NCBI RefSeq assembly: GCF_042932805.1
Contig: NZ_CP170633.1
Span: 1,302,001-1,366,000 of the forward strand
Source: Ascidiaceihabitans sp029251465
GTDB lineage: Bacteria; Pseudomonadota; Alphaproteobacteria; Rhodobacterales; Rhodobacteraceae
Length of the DNA: 64,000 bases
Direction: 5' to 3'
Shown: piece after piece, positions 8,546 to 16,104 of the stretch
Layout of the letters: each line of letters begins with the position of its first letter
Position numbering within the stretch: position 1 is the first letter of the stretch
Position numbers and translations under genes: made by a program
The notes under the pieces: model-generated
Database searches by the model: none
The model's input: the letters and a program-made list of their open reading frames with translations, nothing else
What the model was told of the DNA's origin: nothing

Positions 8546-9328
8546 GTGAGCAATATTCACCCCTCAGCCATAATCGAGGCCGGCGCGCAAATTGATCCAA
8601 CCGTCAAGGTGGGTCCGTTTTGTTTGGTCGGTCCTGAAGTTGTGCTTGCCGCTGATGTTGAGCTGAAAAGCCATGTTGTTGTGACGGGGGCTACGGAAGT
8701 GGGCGAAGGGACCGTCATTTACCCTTTTGCGGTGATCGGTGAAATCCCGCAGGATCTGAAATTCAAAGGCGAACAATCGCGCCTTGTGATCGGCAAGCGC
8801 AATCGCATCCGTGAACATGTTACGATGAATGTCGGCACCGAGGGTGGTGGTGGTGTCACGCGCATTGGTGACGATGGGATGTTCATGGCAGGCTGTCACA
8901 TCGCTCATGATGCAGTCATTGGCGATCGTGTTGTTTTGGTGAATTCGGTGGCGATCGCCGGGCACGCGGTGCTTGAGGACGATGTGATTGTTGGCGGTCT
9001 GGGCGGTGTGCATCAGTTTGTCCGCGTTGGGCGTGGTGCAATCGTTGGCGCGCTGACCAAGGTCACGCATGACGTTATTCCATACGGTCTGGTGCAGGCC
9101 CCGCGCGGCGAGCTGGAGGGCTTGAATTTGGTTGGATTGAAACGTCGCGGTGTTGCGCGCGCCGACATCACGGCCCTACGCGCGGCGTTTCAGATGCTGG
9201 CGCAGGGTGAGGGCACGTTCCATGATCGGGCAGAGCGACTGGGTGCCGATACAGACAGCGCCTATGTCAAAGAAATCACAGATTTTGTTTTGGGCGAAAG
9301 CGATCGCTCATTCTTGACGCCACGCTGA
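8546..9328 (+). CDS. lpxA: UDP-N-acetylglucosamine O-acyltransferase
   Basis: 260 residues from a GTG start with AAGGAG 10 bp upstream. The N-terminal two-thirds is a left-handed beta helix of hexapeptide repeats (IHPSAIIEAGAQIDPTVKVG onward), with catalytic His121 in GCHIAHDAVIGD. The C-terminal part is helical. LpxA transfers a 3-hydroxyacyl chain to UDP-GlcNAc, the first step of lipid A synthesis. The stop overlaps the lpxI start by one base (TGATG). Confidence 0.97.
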   Translation: MSNIHPSAIIEAGAQIDPTVKVGPFCLVGPEVVLAADVELKSHVVVTGATEVGEGTVIYPFAVIGEIPQDLKFKGEQSRLVIGKRNRIREHVTMNVGTEGGGGVTRIGDDGMFMAGCHIAHDAVIGDRVVLVNSVAIAGHAVLEDDVIVGGLGGVHQFVRVGRGAIVGALTKVTHDVIPYGLVQAPRGELEGLNLVGLKRRGVARADITALRAAFQMLAQGEGTFHDRAERLGADTDSAYVKEITDFVLGESDRSFLTPR

Positions 9329-10119
9329 TGTTGGCGCTGATTTGTGGCACAGGCGATTTGCCCGCAAAAATCGCCGCAGCGCAGGCTGAACCACCGCTGA
9401 TTTGTGTGATCGAGGGGTTTGCCCCCACAGGTCTCAAGGCGGATTTGGTGTTTTCGTTTGAAACACTTGGGACGTTGCTGATTGAATTGGGCCATCACGG
9501 CGTCACCGAGGCCTGTGCTTGCGGTGCCATTGATCGCCCGCAAATTGACCCTTCAAAGCTGGATGAGAACACGGCACCGCTGGTGCCGTTGTTGATGGGG
9601 GCGATAACGTCAGGGGACGATGCAGCGCTGCGGGCGGTCATGGGCCTGTTCGAACAGACCGGTTTCAGAGTGCGTGCTGCGCATGAGCTGGCGCCGGAAT
9701 TGATTGCTCAGCCTGGTGTGTTGTCTGAAAAATGGCCCGATGCCCAGATGCGTCTGGACGCAAAATTGGGTGCGGATGTGTTGGCCGCGATGGCCCCGTA
9801 TGACGTGGGCCAAACCTGTGTGACAGGGGGCGGGCAACTGTTGGGAATGGAGACCATTGGCGGTACGGATCATATGATCGCGACGCTGCCAAAAACGCCA
9901 CTGCTGGCGCAGGGTGTATTGGTCAAAGGCCCTAAGATTGGCCAAGACATGCGCGCAGATATGCCAACAATCGGGCCGCGCACTCTCGAGGCGGTGATTG
10001 ACGCGGGTCTTGCTGGCATCGTGATTGATGCGGGTGACGTGTTGTTGCTGGACGCGGATCGTTGCATTGCGCTGGCGAATGCTGCGGGCATTGTCCTTTG
10101 GTCGCGCACGGGCGAATGA
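9328..10119 (+). CDS. lpxI: UDP-2,3-diacylglucosamine pyrophosphatase LpxI
   Basis: 263 residues of the DUF1009/LpxI family, opening MLALICGTGDLPAKIAAAQ and carrying the conserved C-terminal acidic region GIVIDAGDVLLLDADRC. LpxI hydrolyses UDP-2,3-diacylglucosamine to lipid X and is the alphaproteobacterial replacement for the unrelated LpxH. Its position between lpxA and lpxB supports the assignment. It is translationally coupled to both neighbours by TGATG and ATGA overlaps. Confidence 0.94.
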   Translation: MLALICGTGDLPAKIAAAQAEPPLICVIEGFAPTGLKADLVFSFETLGTLLIELGHHGVTEACACGAIDRPQIDPSKLDENTAPLVPLLMGAITSGDDAALRAVMGLFEQTGFRVRAAHELAPELIAQPGVLSEKWPDAQMRLDAKLGADVLAAMAPYDVGQTCVTGGGQLLGMETIGGTDHMIATLPKTPLLAQGVLVKGPKIGQDMRADMPTIGPRTLEAVIDAGLAGIVIDAGDVLLLDADRCIALANAAGIVLWSRTGE

Positions 10120-11285
10120 GCATGCGCGTGTTTGTCGTGGCCGGCGAGGTGTCTGGTGACAAGCTGGGCGGTGCGTTAATGGCTGGCCTGCGCGAATTGC
10201 AACAGGACGTGTCATTCGACGGTATTGGTGGCGCTCAGATGCAGGCCCAAGGGCTGACCAGCCGTTTTGAGATGAACGAGCTGAGCGTGATGGGGATTGC
10301 AGAAATCCTCCCTAAGTATTTCCACCTGAAACGCCGGATCCGTGAAACAGCGCAGGCGGTGATCGACACAAAACCTGACGTGTTGATCACCATCGACAGC
10401 CCCGATTTTTCCCTGCGCGTGGCAAAGCTGGTGAAAGAAGCCAGTGACATTCGCTGTGTGCATTACGTGGCACCGTCCGTGTGGGCGTGGCGCCCGGGGC
10501 GCGCTGTAAAGATGGCAAAAGTCATTGATCACGTGCTGGCACTGCTGCCTTTTGAACCGCCCTACATGGAAGCGTCGGGAATGGAATGTGATTTCGTCGG
10601 GCATCCTGTTGTGGCGGAACATGTGGCGTCGTCGGATGATGCAAAGGCGTTTCGGGATCAACATGGTTTGGGTGACGCTGACCCATTGCTGTTGGTATTG
10701 CCCGGATCACGGCGGGGCGAGGTGTCGCGACTAGCTCCGGTTTTGGGGGACGCGTTAAAGCCGTTGGTGGCAGCACATCCCAACTTGAAGGTCGTAGTTC
10801 CTGCGGCCGGACCGGTTGCGAATTTGGTACAAGAGCAGGCCAAAGAGTGGCCCATAGAGCCGCTGATCCTTGACCCAAGCGGTCAGTCGCTTGCGGCGGC
10901 AATGGCGGATAAACGCGCCGCATTTGCTGCCGCTGACTTTGCGATTGCCGCGTCTGGCACGGTCATGCTGGAACTGGCTGCGGCACAGACCCCAACGGTC
11001 AGCATCTACACGGTGAATTGGCTGAGCCTTAAGATCATGCAAGGGTTGGCCATCGTTGATACGGCCAATTTGATCAATTTGGTGTCGGACACCCGCCATG
11101 TGCCCGAATTTATCGGGGCCAACTGCCGCGGTGATTTGGTTGCGGGCGGATTAGAGACGCTGATGGCTGATCCTGAACCGCAGCGCGCGGCTATGGGCGT
11201 CACGATGACGCGTTTAGGGCAGGGTGGCGAAGACCCCGGTTTGCGCGCTGCACGTGCCGTGCTGGACCGGATGCCCAAGGCCTGA
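10116..11285 (+). CDS. lpxB: Lipid-A-disaccharide synthase
   Basis: 389 residues from the ATG that overlaps the lpxI stop; a second ATG two codons later (10122) is an equally plausible start. The family motifs VFVVAGEVSGDKLGGALM, DSPDFSLRVAK, YVAPSVWAWRPGRA and LPGSRRGEVSRL are visible. LpxB is a GT-B glycosyltransferase that joins lipid X and UDP-diacylglucosamine at the inner membrane face. It is the last gene of the envelope cluster; no lpxD or lpxC is present in the window. Confidence 0.96.
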   Translation: MSMRVFVVAGEVSGDKLGGALMAGLRELQQDVSFDGIGGAQMQAQGLTSRFEMNELSVMGIAEILPKYFHLKRRIRETAQAVIDTKPDVLITIDSPDFSLRVAKLVKEASDIRCVHYVAPSVWAWRPGRAVKMAKVIDHVLALLPFEPPYMEASGMECDFVGHPVVAEHVASSDDAKAFRDQHGLGDADPLLLVLPGSRRGEVSRLAPVLGDALKPLVAAHPNLKVVVPAAGPVANLVQEQAKEWPIEPLILDPSGQSLAAAMADKRAAFAAADFAIAASGTVMLELAAAQTPTVSIYTVNWLSLKIMQGLAIVDTANLINLVSDTRHVPEFIGANCRGDLVAGGLETLMADPEPQRAAMGVTMTRLGQGGEDPGLRAARAVLDRMPKA

Positions 11286-11299
11286 CCTGATCCAAAGGC

Positions 11300-11335
11300 G
11301 CCCGCTGACGCGGGCATTCCATATTTTATCGGTGC
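11300..11335. terminator. Hairpin between convergent lpxB and mnmA
   Basis: GCCCGC at 11300-11305 and GCGGGC at 11310-11315 form a perfect 6-bp stem with a 4-nt loop, followed on the plus strand by ATTCCATATTTTAT. It sits in the 56-bp gap between two convergent stops and probably serves both directions. The U-tract is weak. Confidence 0.45.
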
Positions 11336-11341
11336 GTGTCG

Positions 11342-12484
11342 CTAACCTTTGTGGATCCAGCCACCGCCAAAGATACGGCTGCTGTCGCGGTCGTAAAACA
11401 CGCAGGCTTGGCCCGGGGATACGCCTTGTTCTGCGGTGATCAATTCCACCGTTGCTTCGGTGTCCGAAATCGGGCGGATGATCGCATCTGTCGGCGGACG
11501 GGTCGAGCGCACGCGCACGCCCACATGCCATTCCGTGCGGCTGGTCAGAGGTTCATCCCCCAGCCAGTTGATTTCTTTGAGCGGTACAATCCGTGTCGCC
11601 AGCATTGATTTGGGCCCAACGATAACATGGCGTGTGTTGGGGTCCAGTTTCACAACATAAAGCGGATCGGCAAGGCCGCCGATGCCGAGACCTTTGCGTT
11701 GGCCGATGGTGTAGTTAATGACGCCGTCATGCTGCGCCAGCACCTTGCCGTCGACGTCGACAATGTCGCCGGGTGCGGCTGCTTCTGGGCGCAGTTTGCG
11801 AATGACCGAGGCGTAGTCGCCGTTGGGCACAAAGCAGATGTCCTGGCTGTCGGGTTTGTCGGCCACACTAAGCCCGTATTTCGCGGCCAGTGCGCGAGTG
11901 TCATCCTTTGACGGCAGATGCCCAAGCGGAAAACGCAGGTAGTCGAGCTGTTCCGGGGTGGTGGAGAACAGGAAATAGCTTTGATCGCGGTTGGCGTCTG
12001 CGGCGCTGTGCAATTCGGGGCCTGCATCGCCCATCATCCGTTGAATGTAGTGGCCGGTCGCCATGCAATCGGCCTCAAGGTCTTTGGCGGTTTCAAGCAG
12101 GTCTTTGAATTTCACGCGCTCGTTGCAGCGGATGCAGGGTACAGGGGTCGCACCGCCTAGATAGCTGTCAGCGAATTCGTCAATCACCGCGTCCTTGAAC
12201 ACGTTTTCATAGTCCAAAACATAGTGCGGAAAGCCCATAGTTTCGGCGACTCGGCGTGCATCATGAATATCAAGACCGGCACAGCATGCGCCTTTTTTTG
12301 CCAAGGCAGCACCGTGATCGTACAGCTGTAGAGTGACGCCAACCACATCGTAGCCTTGTTCGGCCAGCATCGCGGCGACAACCGAACTGTCCACGCCACC
12401 CGACATTGCAACCACCACGCGCGTCTCGGAAGGTGGTTTGGCAAAGCCCAGAGAATTGAGCGTTTTGTTTTGATCCAGTGCCAT
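11342..12484 (-). CDS. mnmA: tRNA-specific 2-thiouridylase MnmA
   Basis: 380 residues. The PP-loop SGGVDSS is at residues 28-34. The catalytic cysteine pair is Cys117 (VPCIRCNERVKF) and Cys217 (SQDICFVP). MnmA activates U34 of Lys, Glu and Gln tRNAs with ATP and inserts sulfur relayed from IscS. It is transcribed towards lpxB and away from sciP, with a 198-bp gap to the sciP start. trmFO and gluQ, two other tRNA-modification genes, are about 10 kb away. Confidence 0.95.
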   Translation of the reverse strand: MALDQNKTLNSLGFAKPPSETRVVVAMSGGVDSSVVAAMLAEQGYDVVGVTLQLYDHGAALAKKGACCAGLDIHDARRVAETMGFPHYVLDYENVFKDAVIDEFADSYLGGATPVPCIRCNERVKFKDLLETAKDLEADCMATGHYIQRMMGDAGPELHSAADANRDQSYFLFSTTPEQLDYLRFPLGHLPSKDDTRALAAKYGLSVADKPDSQDICFVPNGDYASVIRKLRPEAAAPGDIVDVDGKVLAQHDGVINYTIGQRKGLGIGGLADPLYVVKLDPNTRHVIVGPKSMLATRIVPLKEINWLGDEPLTSRTEWHVGVRVRSTRPPTDAIIRPISDTEATVELITAEQGVSPGQACVFYDRDSSRIFGGGWIHKG

Positions 12485-12682
12485 GGTGGCATCTCCGAAT
12501 GGGGTCAGTTTGGGCGTCTATCACGTCGTTTGTCACGTGGCCCAACACAAGGTTTGTAGAATGTCTTAGAAAATATAGGAAAATCCTAATCATTCTCAAG
12601 GGCCAGCTTCACCGCTCATTAAGCCTAATTGCGCGAATGTTCCAGCCAAGACAAAGATTGGGACAATAAATCGGGTGAAAAA

Positions 12683-12961
12683 ATGTATCTAAAAAAGGTG
12701 GAAGGACCGCGTGCAGTGACGCTGCCGGACGGTTCAATAATGACCAAGGCGGATTTGCCAAGCGAAACGACGCGCCGATGGGTGGCGTCGCGCAAGGCGG
12801 CAGTTGTGCGTGGTGTTTTGTATGGTTTGCTCTCGGAAGAGGCAGCCTTGACTAGCTACAAATTAAGCGAAGATGAATTCAAAGAGTGGGTTCGGGCCGT
12901 CAGTTTGCACGGAGAAGCCGCTTTAAAAGCCACATCTGTTCAGAAATATAGACAATTTTAG
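12683..12961 (+). CDS. sciP: CtrA inhibitory protein SciP (DUF1153)
   Basis: 92 residues from the ATG at 12683; the frame is open further upstream but family members start at MYLKKVEGPRAVTLPDGS. It is a small helix-turn-helix protein with the conserved LPSETTRRWVASRKAAVV and KLSEDEFKEWVRAV segments. In Caulobacter, SciP binds CtrA and blocks its activation of transcription. Placement 100 bp ahead of ctrA agrees with that role. Downstream of it is the ctrA promoter region with a CtrA-like box. Assignment is by family resemblance and context. Confidence 0.9.
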   Translation: MYLKKVEGPRAVTLPDGSIMTKADLPSETTRRWVASRKAAVVRGVLYGLLSEEAALTSYKLSEDEFKEWVRAVSLHGEAALKATSVQKYRQF

Positions 12962-12987
12962 GTTGTATGGCTAATATCTAGTTATCG

Positions 12988-13003
12988 GTAACCGATGGTT
13001 AAC
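12988..13003 (+). promoter_or_regulatory. CtrA-like binding site upstream of ctrA
   Basis: GTAA-N7-TTAAC differs by one base from the CtrA consensus TTAA-N7-TTAAC and ends 58 bp before the ctrA start. A second TTAACC half-site is at 13032-13037. Both suggest CtrA autoregulation. This is a consensus match only. Confidence 0.55.
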
Positions 13004-13061
13004 CTTTTTTGTTCACGTTTAGTGCCAATGGTTAACCCTTGATGTGATGCGGAGAAAAAGA

Positions 13062-13784
13062 ATGCGTGTGCTGCTGGTTGAAGACGATCCAACGACCTCG
13101 AAGAGTATCGAATTGATGCTTACCCATGCCAACCTGAACGTCTATGCGACGGACCTGGGCGAAGAGGGGATCGATCTCGCAAAGCTTTATGATTACGATT
13201 TGATCCTTCTTGACCTCGATCTACCGGACATGAACGGCCACGATGTGTTGCGCCAATTGCGCCTTGCGCGGATTGAAACGCCGATTTTGATCCTGTCGGG
13301 GGCCGATGATACCGAAAGCAAGATCAAAGGCTTTGGGTTTGGGGCAGATGATTATTTGACGAAACCATTCCACCGTGAAGAACTGGTGGCGCGTATCCAT
13401 GCGATCATTCGCCGGTCCAAAGGTCACTCGCAATCAGTGATCAACACAGGTCAGATTGCCGTTAATCTTGATGCCAAAACAATCAGCGTGCAGGGTAAAA
13501 CCGTGCATCTGACGGGTAAAGAGTACCAAATGCTGGAACTGCTGAGCCTGCGAAAAGGGACAACTTTGACCAAAGAAATGTTCCTGAACCACCTCTATGG
13601 CGGCATGGATGAACCCGAATTGAAAATCATCGATGTGTTCATCTGCAAGCTGCGCAAAAAACTCAGCGTTGCCACTGGTGGTGAAAACTACATCGAAACG
13701 GTTTGGGGGCGCGGTTACGTCTTGCGCGATCCAGAACCTGTGGCTGCGCCTGAAGATCACCGATTGGTTGTCGGCGCACGATAG
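13062..13784 (+). CDS. ctrA: Cell-cycle master response regulator CtrA
   Basis: 240 residues from the ATG at 13062, preceded by GGAGAAAAAG. The receiver domain (residues 1-115) has the phosphoacceptor Asp51 in LILLDLDLPDMNGH. The OmpR-type winged helix covers about 125-232 (LTGKEYQMLELLSLRKG, YVLRDPE). Near-identity to CtrA in THANLNVYATDLGEEG supports the call over other OmpR regulators. In Rhodobacteraceae CtrA is non-essential and controls motility, gene transfer agent and signalling genes. The C-terminus ends VVGAR rather than the Ala-Ala degradation tail of Caulobacter CtrA. Confidence 0.95.
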   Translation: MRVLLVEDDPTTSKSIELMLTHANLNVYATDLGEEGIDLAKLYDYDLILLDLDLPDMNGHDVLRQLRLARIETPILILSGADDTESKIKGFGFGADDYLTKPFHREELVARIHAIIRRSKGHSQSVINTGQIAVNLDAKTISVQGKTVHLTGKEYQMLELLSLRKGTTLTKEMFLNHLYGGMDEPELKIIDVFICKLRKKLSVATGGENYIETVWGRGYVLRDPEPVAAPEDHRLVVGAR

Positions 13785-13851
13785 ATCAAGCGACCTCATA
13801 AATTACGGCACCGTCGACCTTTGGTTCGGTCGACACCGCTGCACGGGCGGT

Positions 13852-13889
13852 AGGCGATACTTTCGGGTGTCGCCTGTCGCCGTTTTTAG
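13852..13889 (+). terminator. Intrinsic terminator after ctrA
   Basis: AGGCGATAC pairs with GTGTCGCCT (one wobble) around a TTTCGG loop, and TTTTT follows at 13882. A second smaller hairpin (GTCGACC 13813-13819 with GGTCGAC 13828-13834) lies just upstream. Confidence 0.65.
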
Positions 13890-13983
13890 ATGACCAAACT
13901 ATTCCGCACATTTTGGACCGAATCCAACTGGACCTGCCCTTGTCCGCCGCCTATTTCTATAGAGCACACGAAGGGGCAGACCA

Positions 13984-16104
13984 TTGAATTTTGAACGCGA
14001 CATATCCGTGCTGACATATGAAGATGCGCAAAGCGAACTTGCGCAGTTGGCCGAAATGTTAGGCAAGGCCAACACGGCCTACCATGGAAAAGATGCACCC
14101 GATCTAGATGATGCAGACTATGACCGACTGAAACGGCGTAATTCTGCGCTTGAGGCTGCCTTTCCTGATCTTAAACGTACCGATAGCCCCTCGGATCAAG
14201 TCGGTGCGGCGCCCTCCGAAGGGTTTTCAAAAATCACGCACGCGGTTTCAATGTTGTCCTTGTCCAACGCGTTTGATGCTGAGGATGTGACCGAGTTCGA
14301 CAGTCGTATTCGCAAGTATCTAGGGCTAGAGGCAACGACGCCTTTGCCCTTTACGGCTGAACCCAAGATCGATGGTCTGTCTTTGTCTTTGCGCTACGAA
14401 GACGGGCGACTTGTTCATGCGGCGACACGTGGTGATGGTTCCGTTGGCGAAAACGTCACAACCAACGCACGTACGATTGCCGATATTCCGCAACGATTGG
14501 CGCATGCTCCAAAAACGGTAGAAGTCCGCGGAGAAGTCTACATGTCACATGCCGATTTCGAAGCGCTAAACGCTAATCAAAGCAAAAAGGGTGGCAAGTT
14601 ATTTGCCAATCCGCGCAACGCAGCTGCAGGTTCATTGCGCCAATTAGACGCTGAAATCACCCGCGCGCGGCCGTTGCGGTTTTTTGCCTATGCTTGGGGC
14701 GAGCTGTCTGAGCCCTTGGCCGACACACAAATGGGTGCGATTGATCGGCTCGAAACGTTGGGTTTTAAAACAAATCCTTTGACGCAGCTTTGCGATGGGC
14801 CAGAGGCGTTGGTCACGCATTACGGCAAAATCGAACAGCAAAGGGCTAACCTTGGCTATGACATTGATGGTGTTGTCTACAAAGTTAATGATTTGGCGCT
14901 GCAAGCCCGACTAGGGTTTCGGTCCACGACACCGCGATGGGCAATCGCGCATAAATTCGCGGCGGAATTGGCGTGGACCCGATTGGAAGGCATCGACATT
15001 CAAGTCGGACGCACAGGCGCACTTAGCCCCGTTGCACGCCTCGCACCTGTCACCGTAGGCGGCGTGGTCGTTTCAAACGCGACCTTGCACAACGAAGATT
15101 ACATCGCAGGTCGAGACGCCAAAGGTGGTGAAATTCGTGAGGGCAAGGATATCCGTATCGGCGACTGGGTGCAGATCTACCGTGCGGGTGACGTTATCCC
15201 GAAAATTGCGGATGTAGATATCAGCAAACGACCTGAAGATGCCGTGCCTTTTGATTTCCCGCATCGATGCCCTGAATGCCAAAGCGACGCGCCGCGCGAA
15301 GTTGGGGATGCTGTGCGTCGCTGCACAGGCGGGTTGATTTGTCCTGCTCAAACCGTAGAAAAATTGAAACACTTTGTTGGCCGCTCTGCCTTTGACATCG
15401 AAGGGCTTGGGGCCAAACAGGTCGAACAATTCCATACCGACGGTTGGATCGCTGAACCCGCCGACATTTTTACGCTGCGGGATCGCTTTGGCAGCGGTAT
15501 GCAACAGCTGAAAAATCGCGAAGGGTGGGGCGACAAGTCGGCATCTAATCTGTTCGATGCAATCGATGAAAAACGCGTGATCGGGTTGGGCCGCTTGTTG
15601 TTTGCCCTCGGTATTCGCCATGTGGGCGAGGCAGCCTCGAACCTGTTTGCAGCGCATTTTGGAACGTGGACTGCGTTAAGTGACGGGATGGATGCGGCAA
15701 AACCTTTGTCTGGACCCGTTTGGGACGACTTGGTGGGCGTGGACGGGGTCGGCGAGGTCATGGCAACGTCGCTCGTAAACGCATTTTCGAACCCTGAAGA
15801 ACGCGCCGCAATCAATCGGTTGGCAGCACTGTTGGACATCCAAGATGTCGTTCGCCGCGACACATCAAGCAGCCCGGTTGCAGGCAAAACCGTCGTCTTC
15901 ACCGGGTCTCTTGAAAAAATGACCCGCGCTGAGGCAAAGGCCAAAGCCGAGCGATTAGGGGCCAAAGTCTCAGGCTCTGTTAGCGCAAAGACGGACCTTT
16001 TAGTGGCAGGGCCAGGGGCCGGTTCCAAGGCGAAAAAGGCTGTCGAATTGGGCGTTCAAACCTTAGACGAGGACGAATGGCTCGCCCTGATCGAGGGATT
16101 ATGA
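13984..16104 (+). CDS. ligA: NAD-dependent DNA ligase LigA
   Basis: 706 residues from a TTG start with GAAGGGG upstream. Domains in order: Ia (residues 1-70), adenylation domain with the AMP-accepting Lys128 in AEPKIDGLSLS, OB fold, a four-cysteine zinc finger (CPEC... CTGGLIC), helix-hairpin-helix repeats, and a C-terminal BRCT domain from about 625. It seals nicks in replication and repair using NAD. Its stop overlaps the recG start (ATGA), making a repair operon. Confidence 0.96.
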   Translation: MNFERDISVLTYEDAQSELAQLAEMLGKANTAYHGKDAPDLDDADYDRLKRRNSALEAAFPDLKRTDSPSDQVGAAPSEGFSKITHAVSMLSLSNAFDAEDVTEFDSRIRKYLGLEATTPLPFTAEPKIDGLSLSLRYEDGRLVHAATRGDGSVGENVTTNARTIADIPQRLAHAPKTVEVRGEVYMSHADFEALNANQSKKGGKLFANPRNAAAGSLRQLDAEITRARPLRFFAYAWGELSEPLADTQMGAIDRLETLGFKTNPLTQLCDGPEALVTHYGKIEQQRANLGYDIDGVVYKVNDLALQARLGFRSTTPRWAIAHKFAAELAWTRLEGIDIQVGRTGALSPVARLAPVTVGGVVVSNATLHNEDYIAGRDAKGGEIREGKDIRIGDWVQIYRAGDVIPKIADVDISKRPEDAVPFDFPHRCPECQSDAPREVGDAVRRCTGGLICPAQTVEKLKHFVGRSAFDIEGLGAKQVEQFHTDGWIAEPADIFTLRDRFGSGMQQLKNREGWGDKSASNLFDAIDEKRVIGLGRLLFALGIRHVGEAASNLFAAHFGTWTALSDGMDAAKPLSGPVWDDLVGVDGVGEVMATSLVNAFSNPEERAAINRLAALLDIQDVVRRDTSSSPVAGKTVVFTGSLEKMTRAEAKAKAERLGAKVSGSVSAKTDLLVAGPGAGSKAKKAVELGVQTLDEDEWLALIEGL

